Below are positions 33,780 through 43,230 of a DNA stretch of 64,000 nucleotides, piece after piece. A program made the translations under genes and the position numbers. The stretch lies in the NCBI GenBank assembly GCA_964406605.1, contig CAYOSF010000003.1:1-64000 (forward strand), given 5' to 3'. This stretch comes from CAYOSF01 sp964406605. GTDB lineage: Bacteria; Chloroflexota; Dehalococcoidia; DSTF01; RBG-16-68-14. Positions within the stretch are counted from its first letter, which is position 1, and the number at the start of each line of letters is the position of its first letter. Under the pieces are notes generated by a model. It saw nothing but the letters and a program-made list of their open reading frames with translations. It was not told where the DNA came from and did not search any database.

Positions 33780-34373
33780 ATGACCGCCGGAGCGGACGTT
33801 CGAGCGGGGTTCAAGCAGAGGGCGGAAGAAGTCCTCGCATCGCTTTCGGGACCCGAACGGGAGGCCATCCTCATCAAGTGCTGGATGTCGCACGATGCGC
33901 GTTGGTTCATGGCGGTCGCGAGCGAGTACGGGATGGAAGTGACGAACCGTCTGAACCAGGTGGCCGCTCGCGAAGTGGGGAAGGCCGAGGCGCGGCGCGT
34001 GGCGCGTGCGCTGCAGCTTCCGCCGGTGACCTCGCTCGCCGACTACATGCTGGCGCAGGAGGTGCTCATCGGTCTTCTGGGACCCCATCTGCTCGACTAT
34101 GAGGTCGTGAAGCTGGACGACCGTTCCCTTCGGGTTCGCGTGCAGCGTTGCTTCGCCAACGAGAACGCCGGCCGCGCCGGCATCGCTGAGCAGCTCGATT
34201 GCGGAGTGTGGGCGCGCGTCACCGGCTGGGTGGAAGCGCTCGGCCTCCAGTATGAGCTGAGCCCTGCTCTTGGCAAGTGCCTGATGGCGCAGGGAAGGGA
34301 GTGCGCTTACACCCTGAACCTGAGACTGAACGAGGGGTCGGTATCGCCGGCCGCCGCCGTTTCGCAGTCGTGA
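33780..34373 (+). CDS. DUF6125-like conserved protein
   Basis: The 197-residue protein has the segment LIKCWMSHDARWFMAVASEYGMEV near residue 33, followed by a helical region and a C-terminal part with conserved cysteines (VQRCFANENAGRAGI, LDCGVWARVTGWVEALG, LGKCLMAQGRECAY). I associate this pattern with DUF6125/L-2-amino-thiazoline-carboxylate-hydrolase-like proteins of Chloroflexota, of unproven function. The cysteine spacing could bind a metal. It starts 3 bp after the TetR gene and is probably in its operon. Confidence 0.7.
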   Translation: MTAGADVRAGFKQRAEEVLASLSGPEREAILIKCWMSHDARWFMAVASEYGMEVTNRLNQVAAREVGKAEARRVARALQLPPVTSLADYMLAQEVLIGLLGPHLLDYEVVKLDDRSLRVRVQRCFANENAGRAGIAEQLDCGVWARVTGWVEALGLQYELSPALGKCLMAQGRECAYTLNLRLNEGSVSPAAAVSQS

Positions 34374-34417
34374 GCGGCGAGGGATGGCAGGACGGCGAAT
34401 GACAGCAAGGAGAAACC

Positions 34418-35632
34418 GTGGACTTCAGCGATAGCCCGAGCGAAGCGGCCTTCCGTCAGGAGGTCCGCGAGTTCATCAAGCAGGAACTCCCGCCCGACTT
34501 GGTGCGCCACCGGACGGGAGGGGCCGTCTTCGGCGGGGGGAGCGGCCGCTTCACTCGCCCCGAGTACTGGCAGGCGCTGAACGGTTGGCTGAAGAAGCTT
34601 TCGGATCGGGGCTGGATCGCGCCGGCCTGGCCGAAGGAGTACGGCGGTGCGGGCCTGACCGTGATGGAGCAGTTCATCTTCAACCATGAGATGGCGATTG
34701 CCGGAGCGCCGCGCAGCCCCAACGTGATCGGCCTTGGTTGGGTAGGACCCACGCTCATCGTCTACGGGACGGAGGAGCAGAAGCAGAAGCACCTGCCCCC
34801 TCTCCTCAAGAACGAGGCATTCTGGTGCCAGGGTTTCTCCGAGCCGGAGGCCGGCTCCGATCTCGCGTCGCTCAAGACGCGGGCCGTGCGCGACGGCGAC
34901 GACTACGTGCTCAACGGTCAGAAGATATGGACTTCGGGCGCCCACGGCGCCCAGTGGATGATCTTGCTCGCCCGCACCGACCCGGATGCGCCCAAGCACA
35001 AGGGCATCAGCTACTTCTTGCTCGACATGAAGTCGCCCGGCATCACGGTGCGGCCGCTGTTGAACATGGCCGACAGCCACGACTTCAACGAGGTCTTCTT
35101 CGACAACGTGCGGATGCCCAAGGAGAGCCTGGTGGGCGAGGAGAACCGGGGCTGGTACATCGGGGCCGCGACCCTCAATTTCGAGCGCTCGGGCATCGGT
35201 ACCGGCGTCAGTCACACCCAGACCGTGCGTGACTTCGTTGAGTACGCTCAGGAAAACCAGGACGGGACGGCCTGCACCATTGCCCACGATCCGATGATCC
35301 GGTACGAGCTGGCCGACCGGGCGATCGAAGCCCAGGTGGAGCTGATGCTGAACTTCCAGGTGATCGGCATCCAGGCGCGCGGCCTGGTGCCCAGCAAGGA
35401 AGCCTCCATCGTCAAGCTCTTCTCCACGGAGCTGGACCAGCGGATAGCGGCCACCGGCCTGAGGTTGCTGGGCCTCTACGGGCAGCTTATGAAGGACAGC
35501 CAGCACACCGTCATGAGCGGGAGGCTGCCCTCCATGTACCTGTACGCGACGACCAGTACCGTCGGCGGCGGGACCAGCGAGATCCAGAGGAACATCATTG
35601 CGCAGCGTGGACTGGAACTGCCGAGGAACTAG
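34418..35632 (+). CDS. Acyl-CoA dehydrogenase (block member 1)
   Basis: GTG 34418 follows AAGGAG. The 404-residue protein begins MDFSDSPSEAAFRQEVREF and has WIAPAWPKEYGGAGL, WCQGFSEPEAGSDLASL and GGGTSEIQRNIIAQRGL. The residue before GGTSE is Gly, not the Glu that acts as base in medium-chain enzymes. It is closely related to the next two genes and could form mixed oligomers with them, as known for adjacent actinobacterial FadE pairs used on steroid or branched acyl-CoAs. Confidence 0.92.
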   Translation: MDFSDSPSEAAFRQEVREFIKQELPPDLVRHRTGGAVFGGGSGRFTRPEYWQALNGWLKKLSDRGWIAPAWPKEYGGAGLTVMEQFIFNHEMAIAGAPRSPNVIGLGWVGPTLIVYGTEEQKQKHLPPLLKNEAFWCQGFSEPEAGSDLASLKTRAVRDGDDYVLNGQKIWTSGAHGAQWMILLARTDPDAPKHKGISYFLLDMKSPGITVRPLLNMADSHDFNEVFFDNVRMPKESLVGEENRGWYIGAATLNFERSGIGTGVSHTQTVRDFVEYAQENQDGTACTIAHDPMIRYELADRAIEAQVELMLNFQVIGIQARGLVPSKEASIVKLFSTELDQRIAATGLRLLGLYGQLMKDSQHTVMSGRLPSMYLYATTSTVGGGTSEIQRNIIAQRGLELPRN

Positions 35633-35782
35633 CGAACGAGTAAGGAGGTGCCGGGGATAGGACTCTCATTCAGCGAGCGGCTGCGGCCTGACCGTACGGG
35701 CAGACCTAGCCGGAGCCATGAACGGAGGTGAGGCGCCGACCCGAACGCCGTTGGGGCGGTGACCTCAGGAAAGGAGCGGAGC

Positions 35783-36982
35783 ATGAACCTGGAGGATACG
35801 CCGGAGGAAGCAGCGTTTCGACAGGAGGTTAGCGAGTTCCTTGAGACTGAGCTCCCGGATCGCTTCCGGGGCAGGACACTCGCGGGAGGGTTCGCCGAGC
35901 GCGGCGACATGCGGGCGCGCTTCGAGCAGATGCGGGAGTGGCGGAAGAAGCTCTCGGACAAGGGATGGATCGCGCCGGCCTGGCCCCAGGAGTACGGCGG
36001 CGCGGGTCTGTCCGTCATGCAGCAGTTCATCATGAACGAGGAGTTCGCGGAGCACCGGGCGCCGAACGTCGGCGGGATGGGTGTCTCGATGATCGGCCCG
36101 ACGCTCATCATTCACGGCACGGAAGACCAGAAGAAGGAGCATCTGGGCCGCATTCTGTCCGGCGAGGTGATCTGGTGCCAAGGCTTCAGTGAGCCGGAGG
36201 CCGGGTCCGACCTGGCCTCGCTCAGGACGCGGGCGGTCCGTGACGGCGACGACTACGTGCTCAACGGCCAGAAGATCTGGACCACCGGCGCCCAGTATGC
36301 GCACTGGATGTTCATGCTGGCCCGCACCGACCCGGATGCCCCCAAGCACAAGGGGATCAGCTACTTCGTGCTGGACATGAAGTCTCCTGGCATCACGGTG
36401 CGGCCGCTGATCAACATGGCCGGCGCGGGCGGCTTCAGCGAGGTGTTCTTCGAGGATGTGCGGGTACCGGCCAAGAACCTGGTGGGCGAGGAGAACCGGG
36501 GTTGGTATATCGGCACGACGACGCTGGACTTCGAGCGATCCAGCATCGGTGCGGCGGTGGGCCAGAGGCTCCAGGTCGAGGCACTGGTCAACTTCGCGAA
36601 GGAGCACACGAAGGACCACCAGTCGGTGATCGACCGCCAGCCTGCTGTCCGCCTCGAGCTCGCCGACCGGCTCTTGGAGACTCACGTGGCAATGATGCTC
36701 TCCTATCGGGTGGTGAGCATGCAGAACAGGGGGCTGGTGCCCAACTACGAGGCATCGATGACGAAGCTCTATGCCTCTGAAATGAGCCAGCGGATAGCCC
36801 GCACCGGCGTGAAAGTGGCCGGGCTCTACGGGCAACTGATGTCAGACAGCGAGTGGGCGCCGGCGCGCGGCCGCTACGGCGTAAGCTACATCGCGACCCT
36901 GGGGTCCACCATCGCCGGCGGGACGAGCGAGATCCAGCGGGGTATCATCGCCACGCGCGGGCTCGGACTGCCGAGAGACTAG
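35783..36982 (+). CDS. Acyl-CoA dehydrogenase (block member 2)
   Basis: Chosen start ATG 35783 has AAGGAG six bases upstream and gives MNLEDTPEEAAFRQEVSEF, matching its neighbours. In 399 residues it shows WIAPAWPQEYGGAGL, WCQGFSEPEAGSDLASL, DDYVLNGQKIWTTGA and IAGGTSEIQRGIIATRGL. The Glu-equivalent position is Ala. The protein is strongly similar to block members 1 and 3, indicating tandem duplication and divergence. Confidence 0.92.
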   Translation: MNLEDTPEEAAFRQEVSEFLETELPDRFRGRTLAGGFAERGDMRARFEQMREWRKKLSDKGWIAPAWPQEYGGAGLSVMQQFIMNEEFAEHRAPNVGGMGVSMIGPTLIIHGTEDQKKEHLGRILSGEVIWCQGFSEPEAGSDLASLRTRAVRDGDDYVLNGQKIWTTGAQYAHWMFMLARTDPDAPKHKGISYFVLDMKSPGITVRPLINMAGAGGFSEVFFEDVRVPAKNLVGEENRGWYIGTTTLDFERSSIGAAVGQRLQVEALVNFAKEHTKDHQSVIDRQPAVRLELADRLLETHVAMMLSYRVVSMQNRGLVPNYEASMTKLYASEMSQRIARTGVKVAGLYGQLMSDSEWAPARGRYGVSYIATLGSTIAGGTSEIQRGIIATRGLGLPRD

Positions 36983-37080
36983 GGAACAGAGAGGACCTAT
37001 TGCCGGGTGCGGGGCCTTGGTTCTCGTGAAGCAACGGACAGACAGCGATAGCGGATCAAGCGTAGGGAAGGAGGTTGGAG

Positions 37081-38265
37081 TTGGATTTCGAAGACTCCCC
37101 TGAGGAAGCGGAATTCCGCAAAGAAGTACTAGCGTTCATCGAAAAGGAAGCTCCCAAACCGAAGAAGGGCGTCAGTGGCGAGGAAGCCCTGATGACGAAC
37201 TGGGAGGCGAACCAGAAGTGGTTCAAGAAGCTGGCGGAGAAGGGCTGGATCGCGCCCGCCTGGCCGAAGCAATACGGGGGCGCCGATCTGACGACCCTGC
37301 AGCAGTTCGTCCTCAATGAGGAGTTGGCCCTGCACCGGGCGCCGAGGCCCATGCACCTGATCATCGGCCTGGGCATGGCCGGCCCCACCATCATCGTCCA
37401 CGGCACCGAGGAGCAGAAGCAGGAGCACCTGCCCGGCATCCTCTCCGGAGAGGACATCTGGTCCCAGGCCTATAGCGAGCCGGAGGCCGGCTCCGACCTG
37501 GCCTCGCTCAAGACGCGGGCCGTGCGCGACGGCGACGACTACATCATCAACGGCCAGAAGATCTGGACCACCATCGCGCACATCTCCAAGAAGATGATTC
37601 TTCTTGCGCGCACGGACCCGGACGCGCCCAAGCACAAGGGGATCACGTACTTCATCGTCGATACGAAGACGCCCGGGATTACCGTGCGGCCGCTGCTGAA
37701 CATGGCGAACACCCACGAGTTCAACGAGGTCTTCTTCGAGGACGTGCGGGTACCGGCAAGAAACGTCATCGGCGAGGAGAACCGGGGTTGGTACGCGGCG
37801 ATGACCACCCTTGACTTCGAGCGCTCCGCGATTGGGTCCACCACGGGCATGAAGCAGTCGGTGGAGGCGCTGGTGGAGTACGCGCGGGACCACACCAAGG
37901 ATCACACGAGCATCCTGAAGATAGACCCGATGCTCCGGTTCGAGCTGGCCGACCGCATGATCGAGACGGAGATGGCGCGCATGCTCTCCTACCGCGTGGT
38001 GAGCCTCCAGGCGAGGGGCCTGATCCCGAACTACGAGGCCTCGATGATGAAGCTCTTCAATACGGAGCTGAACCAGCGCATCTCGCGCACCGGACAGCAC
38101 ATGCTGGGGCTCTACGGGCAGTTGCACAAAGGCCCCTGGGCTCCGAGCAACGGACGCTACTGCCACAGCTACCTGCGGGGGGTCGCCCACACGATTGAGG
38201 GCGGCACCAGCGAGGTGCAGCGCAACATCGTCGCCCAGCGCGGGCTCGGCCTGCCCCGTGACTAG
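37081..38265 (+). CDS. Acyl-CoA dehydrogenase (block member 3)
   Basis: TTG 37081 is preferred because AAGGAGG lies six bases before it and the protein then begins MDFEDSPEEAEFRKEVLAF like its paralogues; the TTG at 37075 touches the SD. In 394 residues it shows IWSQAYSEPEAGSDLASL and TIEGGTSEVQRNIVAQRGL. Of the three paralogues, only this one has Glu directly before GGTSE, so it may supply the catalytic base for a hetero-oligomer. Confidence 0.92.
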   Translation: MDFEDSPEEAEFRKEVLAFIEKEAPKPKKGVSGEEALMTNWEANQKWFKKLAEKGWIAPAWPKQYGGADLTTLQQFVLNEELALHRAPRPMHLIIGLGMAGPTIIVHGTEEQKQEHLPGILSGEDIWSQAYSEPEAGSDLASLKTRAVRDGDDYIINGQKIWTTIAHISKKMILLARTDPDAPKHKGITYFIVDTKTPGITVRPLLNMANTHEFNEVFFEDVRVPARNVIGEENRGWYAAMTTLDFERSAIGSTTGMKQSVEALVEYARDHTKDHTSILKIDPMLRFELADRMIETEMARMLSYRVVSLQARGLIPNYEASMMKLFNTELNQRISRTGQHMLGLYGQLHKGPWAPSNGRYCHSYLRGVAHTIEGGTSEVQRNIVAQRGLGLPRD

Positions 38266-38403
38266 GACACGAGAGGAGGCAGCAGGACGCAACCCGACGG
38301 GAGGACGACCAGGGATCGGGAAGTCGAGGTTCGGGCTGGGGGCTGCCGGAACGGCGGCATCGGCCTTTGGGCCTTTTGAGTCAACCAAGGAAAGGAGCAT
38401 GGC

Positions 38404-39540
38404 ATGGACCTGGGATTGAGTGAGGAGCAAGAGCTGCTCAAGAACGCTGCCAGGGACTTCTTGGAGAACGAGTGCCCGGAGCAGCACGTGCGTGACATGG
38501 AGGAGGACGAGCAGGGGTACTCGCCCGAGCTCTGGAAGAAGATGGCCGACCTCGGCTGGCAGGGATTGATCATCCCGGAAGAGTACGGCGGCCAGAACTT
38601 CACCTATCTGGACCTCATCATCCTGACCGAGGAGTTCGGGCGCGCGCTCGTGCCGGGGCCTTTCATCCCCACCGCCGTGGGAGGCGCCATCGCACTGCTG
38701 GAAGCAGGCTCCGACGAGCAGAAGCAGGAGTACCTGCCGAAGATCGCGTCCGGAGAGCAGATCTGGACCCTCGCTCTCACCGAGCCGACGGCGCGCTTCG
38801 ACGCCGAGGGCGTGGAGCTGGAGGCGAAGGCGGAGGGCGACGGCTTTGTGCTGAACGGGACGAAGCTCTTCATCCGCGACGCCAACGTTGCCGACTACAT
38901 GACGGTCGTGGCCCGAACGAAGAAGGGCAAGAATGCCGAGGACGGCGTCACGCTCCTCATCGTTGATGCCAAGAGCGAGGGCATTTCCGTCACCCAGCTC
39001 AAGACCATCGCTTCGGACAAGCAGTGCGAAGTGAAGTTCGAGAACGTGAAGGTGCCGAAGGCCAACGTGCTGGGCGAGGTCGACAAGGGCTGGGAACCGC
39101 TGCAACGCATCGCCCGTAAGGCGACGGTGCTTGAGTGCGCCTACATGGTGGGGTTGGCGCAGAAGGACTTCGAGGTCAGCGTCCAGTACGCGAAGGACCG
39201 CATCCAGTTCGGCCGGCCCATCGGCAGCTTCCAGGCGATCCAGCACAAGGCGGCGGACATGGTCACCGACGTGGACGGAGCGCGCTTCATCACGTACAAG
39301 GCGGCTTGGTCGGTGGCGCAGGACACGGAAGAGGCAGAGCAGGACACGCACATGGCCAAGGCCTGGTGCAGCGAGGCTACCCGCCGGGTCGTGGCGCATG
39401 GCCAGCAGATACACGGTGGTATCGGCTTCACCAAGGAGTACATCGTCCAGCTGTACTTCCGCCGGCAGAAGGCGGCGGAGTTGGCGTGGGGCGACAGCGA
39501 CCACCACCGCGAGCTGGTAGCGCAAGGACTGAAGATCTAG
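38404..39540 (+). CDS. Acyl-CoA dehydrogenase (block member 4, divergent)
   Basis: ATG 38404 lies six bases after AAAGGAG. The 378-residue protein is of the shorter type, starting MDLGLSEEQELLKNAARDFLENE and ending QQIHGGIGFTKEYIVQLYFRRQKAAELAWG. TLALTEPTARFDAEGV replaces the standard TEPxAGSD motif, and the usual GTSE helix is absent. In actinobacterial pairs such a shorter member is the partner subunit of a heterotetramer; a similar role here is inference. A strong hairpin terminator follows. Confidence 0.9.
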   Translation: MDLGLSEEQELLKNAARDFLENECPEQHVRDMEEDEQGYSPELWKKMADLGWQGLIIPEEYGGQNFTYLDLIILTEEFGRALVPGPFIPTAVGGAIALLEAGSDEQKQEYLPKIASGEQIWTLALTEPTARFDAEGVELEAKAEGDGFVLNGTKLFIRDANVADYMTVVARTKKGKNAEDGVTLLIVDAKSEGISVTQLKTIASDKQCEVKFENVKVPKANVLGEVDKGWEPLQRIARKATVLECAYMVGLAQKDFEVSVQYAKDRIQFGRPIGSFQAIQHKAADMVTDVDGARFITYKAAWSVAQDTEEAEQDTHMAKAWCSEATRRVVAHGQQIHGGIGFTKEYIVQLYFRRQKAAELAWGDSDHHRELVAQGLKI

Positions 39541-39548
39541 TAACGGAC

Positions 39549-39582
39549 CCGGGGAGGCTGGCCGGGCGGTCAGCCTCCCCGG
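39549..39582 (+). terminator. Terminator hairpin of the acyl-CoA dehydrogenase block
   Basis: CCGGGGAGGCTG / CAGCCTCCCCGG, 12 perfect base pairs with a 10-nt loop, directly after the last dehydrogenase. Followed by GGTTGCC, without a long T-run. Confidence 0.7.
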
Positions 39583-39611
39583 TTGCCCCCATCTGCAGGC
39601 TGGAGGTCGCC

Positions 39612-39956
39612 ATGGAGAGCGATTGTCTCTTCTGCCGCATGGCCTCGGGCGAGATGCCCGTCGAGAAGCCGCACGAGGACGAGCTCTGTTTCGCCATCCG
39701 CGATATCAACCCACGGGCGCCGGTGCACCTGATGGTGATCCCGAAGGAGCACATCCCCAGCGTCCAGGAGGTGAAGGACGAGCACGGGCCGCTGCTGGCG
39801 CGGCTGGTCACGGTGGCGAATAAGCTCGCCGAAGCCGAGGGCATCGCCGGTCGGGGATATCGCCTGGCCTTCAACTGCGGCGACGACGGCGGCCAGACCA
39901 TCTACCATATCCACCTCCACGTCGTCGGTGGCCGCCGGCTGGGCCCGGAGGGCTGA
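39612..39956 (+). CDS. HIT-family nucleotide-binding protein
   Basis: From ATG 39612 (GGAGGT upstream) a 114-residue HIT protein: SDCLFCRMASGEMPVEK at the N-terminus and QTIYHIHLHVVGGRRL with the H-x-H-x-H triad whose middle His attacks the alpha-phosphate of AMP-linked substrates. The CLFC pair with later His may bind zinc. Most similar to the HINT/HinT branch (adenosine phosphoramidase). Confidence 0.93.
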   Translation: MESDCLFCRMASGEMPVEKPHEDELCFAIRDINPRAPVHLMVIPKEHIPSVQEVKDEHGPLLARLVTVANKLAEAEGIAGRGYRLAFNCGDDGGQTIYHIHLHVVGGRRLGPEG

Positions 39957-40431
39957 GGGGTACTCCACGCTCGCTCTATCGCGGCGGCTGGGCGCGTGGG
40001 CCGGGTCACGGGCCGCTTTCTAGGATCACGGCCTGTCCCCCCGCCGGTGGGCGAGACCCCTCGCTTCGCTCGGGGTGACAGCGCTACTTATGGCCGCTGA
40101 CGCGGTAGCCCGTCGACCAGGGCCGCAAGCCGCCGCACTGTCATTCCGAGCAGTGCGAGGAATCCAGCCCTCCAGAAAGCGTCCGGCCTTTCGGGGAAGT
40201 AGTCGTGCTGTGTGGTGTTGGTGACAACCGGTATGCGTGATTCCGAATCAGGGCCAGAGCAACGGAGCCTTCCTATGAATCGGTACGCCAGTGCGTGAGT
40301 GATCATGTCAGTTCGTCCTGCTCCCCTGTCGGTCCATCGGCGCTGACGCGCGTCTCGCGACCGCTACTCCTTCTGGCGCTGTGCTACACTGAAAGTGAGG
40401 CAGCATCCTTGGCAAGGAGTACGGCAACAAC
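39957..40431. repeat. Intergenic region with dispersed REP-like segments
   Basis: Contains GACCCCTCGCTTCGCTCGGG followed by GTGAC (about 40054-40078) and, 60 bp on, CTGTCATTCCGAGC...GCGAGGAATCC (about 40137-40165), two segments widespread between genes in Dehalococcoidia-like genomes. No gene seen. A TACACT box at about 40384 could be the -10 of htpX but no -35 is clear. Confidence 0.5.
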
Positions 40432-41271
40432 ATGAACACTCTGAGAACCACTATCCTGCTGGCGGCCCTAGCTGGGCTCTTCGTGGGGATCGGCTTCCTG
40501 CTTGGTGGGACTACCGGGATGATCATCGGCCTTGTGATCGCGGGCGCGATGAACTTCTTCGCCTACTGGTCCTCCGACAAGCTGGCGCTGCGCATGGCAG
40601 GCGCCCAGGAGGTCTCGGTGGAGGAAGCGCCCAGACTGCACGCGAGCGTGGAGGAGGTAGCGTCGCTGGCGGGGGTGCCTAAGCCGCGTGTGTACGTCGT
40701 CCAGAGCGATACCCCGAACGCGTTCGCCACCGGGCGCAACCCACAGCACGCTGCGGTGGCGGTGACCACCGGCATCATGCGACTGCTGAACGAGCGGGAG
40801 CTGCGCGGGGTCATCGCCCACGAGATGGCGCACGTCAGGAATCGCGACATCCTCACCAGCGCGATCGTCGCCACGCTCGCGGGCGCGATCAGCATGCTGG
40901 CCTGGATGAGCCTCTGGTTCCGGAACAGCCGGAGCTCGTACGGCGGCCTGATCTCACTCGTCGCGTTTCTGGTGGCACCCCTCGCGGCGGCGCTGATCCA
41001 GGCGGGCATCTCCCGCACGCGCGAGTTCCAGGCCGACAGGACGGGCGCCGAGATCACGCACGACCCGGAGGCGCTGGCCAGCGCCCTGGAGAAGCTCCAC
41101 CAGGGTGTGCAGATGCGCCCCATGCCGGCGACGCCCATGGCTCAGTCCGCGGCCCATATGTACATCGTCCACCCGTTCCGGGCCGGCGGAATGGCAAACC
41201 TGTTCAGCACCCACCCACCGATCGAAGCTCGGGTGCACCGTCTGCGGGACATGGCCTACAGCCGCGCCTAA
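40432..41271 (+). CDS. htpX: HtpX-type membrane zinc metalloprotease
   Basis: The 279-residue protein has two N-terminal helices (TTILLAALAGLFVGIGFLL, MIIGLVIAGAMNFFAYW), the zinc site VIAHEMAHVRNRD (HExxH), a further helix pair and the third ligand region TREFQADRTGAEI (E in ExxxD). HtpX degrades misfolded membrane proteins and is usually stress-induced. ATG 40432 has AAGGAG twelve bases upstream. Confidence 0.95.
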   Translation: MNTLRTTILLAALAGLFVGIGFLLGGTTGMIIGLVIAGAMNFFAYWSSDKLALRMAGAQEVSVEEAPRLHASVEEVASLAGVPKPRVYVVQSDTPNAFATGRNPQHAAVAVTTGIMRLLNERELRGVIAHEMAHVRNRDILTSAIVATLAGAISMLAWMSLWFRNSRSSYGGLISLVAFLVAPLAAALIQAGISRTREFQADRTGAEITHDPEALASALEKLHQGVQMRPMPATPMAQSAAHMYIVHPFRAGGMANLFSTHPPIEARVHRLRDMAYSRA

Positions 41272-41299
41272 CGCAGGACGCACCAAGGAAACGAGATGG

Positions 41300-41324
41300 G
41301 AGGCCCCTCACAGCGAGGGGCCTC
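41300..41324 (+). terminator. Terminator hairpin after htpX
   Basis: GAGGCCCCTC-acagc-GAGGGGCCTC, a 10-bp perfect stem between htpX and pcm, followed by TGCT. It lies in the 5' part of a longer in-frame extension of pcm, which supports the downstream start at 41341. Confidence 0.65.
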
Positions 41325-41340
41325 TGCTATGATCGGGGCG

Positions 41341-42498
41341 ATGGCCAGGGAAGAGACGCTGCGACGGCAGTTAGTCGACGAGCTGCGGCGCGGGGACTAC
41401 CTGCACGACGAGACGGTGGCCGGGGCGCTCGGCACGGTGCCGCGCCGACTGTTCGTGCCCGGACAGCCGACGAAGGACGTCTACGCGGATCGAGCCTTCG
41501 TCACGAAGATCGTCGACGGCGTGCCGGTCAGCTCCTCGAGCCAGCCGGCGATCATGGCGGTAATGCTGGAGCAGCTCGAGGTGGAGCCGGGCCAGAACGT
41601 GCTGGAGATCGGCGCCGGCACCGGGTATAATGCCGCGCTCCTCTCGCGCCTGGTGGGCGAGCGCGGCCGCGTGACCACCATCGATATCGATCCGGAGATC
41701 GCCGAGAGCGCGCGGCAGCACCTCCGGTCGGCGGGCTACGACGGCGTCACGGTGCTGGCCGCCGACGGCGGGTTCGGCCACAAGGAGCGCGCTCCGTACG
41801 ACCGGATCATCGTGACCGCGAGCTGCTGGCGTATCCCCCAGCCGTGGGTCGATCAGCTTGTCGAGGGGGGCATCCTGGTGCTGCCGCTGCGGCTGAACGG
41901 GGCGCACGTCAGCCTTGCTCTCCGCAAGCAAGGGCATGAGCTCGTGGGCATTCGGTCCGCAATGTGCGGCTTCATGCCCCTGCGCGGGGCCTTCGGGCCG
42001 CGGCAGACCTACATGGAGCTTGGGGACATGCGCATCGCGGCGGACACGAAGCTGGATGCGGGCACGGAACGGTCGCTGGCGCGCGCGCTCCGTGATGGTC
42101 GGCGGGTGAAGATCGCCTTCCCGCGGGCCCGCGATGGGACGAATACTCCCTTGTACTTCCTCGTCCTGCAGGGCAAGCCGGTATTGCTCGTGCTCCGGAG
42201 CACCGAAAGCTGGGGCGGCGTCCCGTTCGCGCTGGTCACCTCTCCGACGTCCGCGGTCGCGCTGCCCTGGCGCCGGCCCGAGCGAGGGACGGTCACGCTG
42301 TACGGCGATGACGGCGCTATCGATTTCCTCCGCGACGCCCTCGACCGCTGGCGCGCCGCAGGGCGCCCCGATCAGCGAGATTTGCACGCGCGGGTATGGC
42401 CTTCCTCGGCGCGGCTGGACCCGCTCCCCCGCCCTGTGAACGGGCGCTATCGCTTCAGCAGGGGCGGCCACCTGTACGAGCTGTGGTTCGAGCGATGA
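41341..42498 (+). CDS. pcm: Protein-L-isoaspartate O-methyltransferase with C-terminal extension
   Basis: In 385 residues, the first 210 or so are PCMT: AFVTKIVDGVPVSSSSQPAIMAVMLEQLEV, then the SAM site VLEIGAGTGYNAALLSRLVG and YDRIIVTASCWRIPQPWVDQL. It repairs isoaspartyl damage in proteins. The last 170 residues are extra and resemble the tail found in actinobacterial and Chloroflexota homologues. ATG 41341 is taken as start because a terminator hairpin lies upstream; ATG 41329 is also possible. It overlaps yqeK by ATGA. Confidence 0.88.
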   Translation: MAREETLRRQLVDELRRGDYLHDETVAGALGTVPRRLFVPGQPTKDVYADRAFVTKIVDGVPVSSSSQPAIMAVMLEQLEVEPGQNVLEIGAGTGYNAALLSRLVGERGRVTTIDIDPEIAESARQHLRSAGYDGVTVLAADGGFGHKERAPYDRIIVTASCWRIPQPWVDQLVEGGILVLPLRLNGAHVSLALRKQGHELVGIRSAMCGFMPLRGAFGPRQTYMELGDMRIAADTKLDAGTERSLARALRDGRRVKIAFPRARDGTNTPLYFLVLQGKPVLLVLRSTESWGGVPFALVTSPTSAVALPWRRPERGTVTLYGDDGAIDFLRDALDRWRAAGRPDQRDLHARVWPSSARLDPLPRPVNGRYRFSRGGHLYELWFER

Positions 42499-43085
42499 AG
42501 CAGGCGGATCTGCAGGCGGCCCTCGAATCCGCCGTCGCGAAACTGCCGCGCGGCCTGCGCGACCACGTGCGGCGGGTCGTCCGCGAAACCCGCCGCCTGG
42601 CGCGGCATCACGGCATCGACGAGGAGCGGGCGGTGATTGCGGCGCTGGGGCACGACCTGGCGCGAGCGCAGAAGCGTTCCGGACTGGCGCGGCGGGCCAA
42701 GGCGGAGGGGGGCCTTCCACTTGCCGACCTCGAACGCCACGGTGCCCTCAGCGCGCAGCTTCTGTCGCGGCGCTTCGGCGCCACGGACCCTGAGGTGCTG
42801 GCTGCCGCCCGCTACCACACGACCGCGCGGGCCGGCATGAGCGCGCTGGAGCGGCTTGTCTTCATTGCCGACAAGATCGAGCCTGAGAAGGCACGCGAGG
42901 AGCTGGAGGTGGCGGAGGCGCGCCGGTTGGCGGACGAGAGCCTGGAGGCGGCCCTGCGCTGCCTGCTGGATTGGCAGGTGACCCGCGCCGTGGAACGCGG
43001 CTGGCTGCTCCATCCCGACACGGTGGCGGCGCGAAACGAGCTGCTTGAGGGCTCTCTAACCAGGCGTCGGCGGAAGTCCCGGTAG
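42495..43085 (+). CDS. YqeK-like HD phosphohydrolase
   Basis: The 196-residue protein has the HD-domain ligands HVRRVVRETRRLARHHG, VIAALGHDLARA (HD), HGALSAQLLSRRFG and RYHTTARAGMSALERLVFIADKIEP. The last segment is typical of YqeK, which cleaves diadenosine tetraphosphate symmetrically. Translation is coupled to pcm (ATGA). Without the nadD-rsfS neighbours usual for yqeK, the assignment is to family rather than exact orthologue. Confidence 0.82.
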   Translation: MKQADLQAALESAVAKLPRGLRDHVRRVVRETRRLARHHGIDEERAVIAALGHDLARAQKRSGLARRAKAEGGLPLADLERHGALSAQLLSRRFGATDPEVLAAARYHTTARAGMSALERLVFIADKIEPEKAREELEVAEARRLADESLEAALRCLLDWQVTRAVERGWLLHPDTVAARNELLEGSLTRRRRKSR

Positions 43086-43230
43086 CCCACACCCAAACCG
43101 ATCTTCGTTCTCCTTTCCCGCGCGGACCCAGCCTGCAACGTGGTAGTGCGTCCGGCGTTGAATAGGTTGAAGCGCCAGGACGAGAGGCCCCCGCCCTTCT
43201 GGATTCCTGGTGGAAAGGGAGGGCGCGTGC

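Noticed and set aside
37129..39525. 798-codon open frame on the minus strand
   Set aside because: Antisense to two acyl-CoA dehydrogenase genes that have clear motifs and ribosome-binding sites; no recognisable protein.
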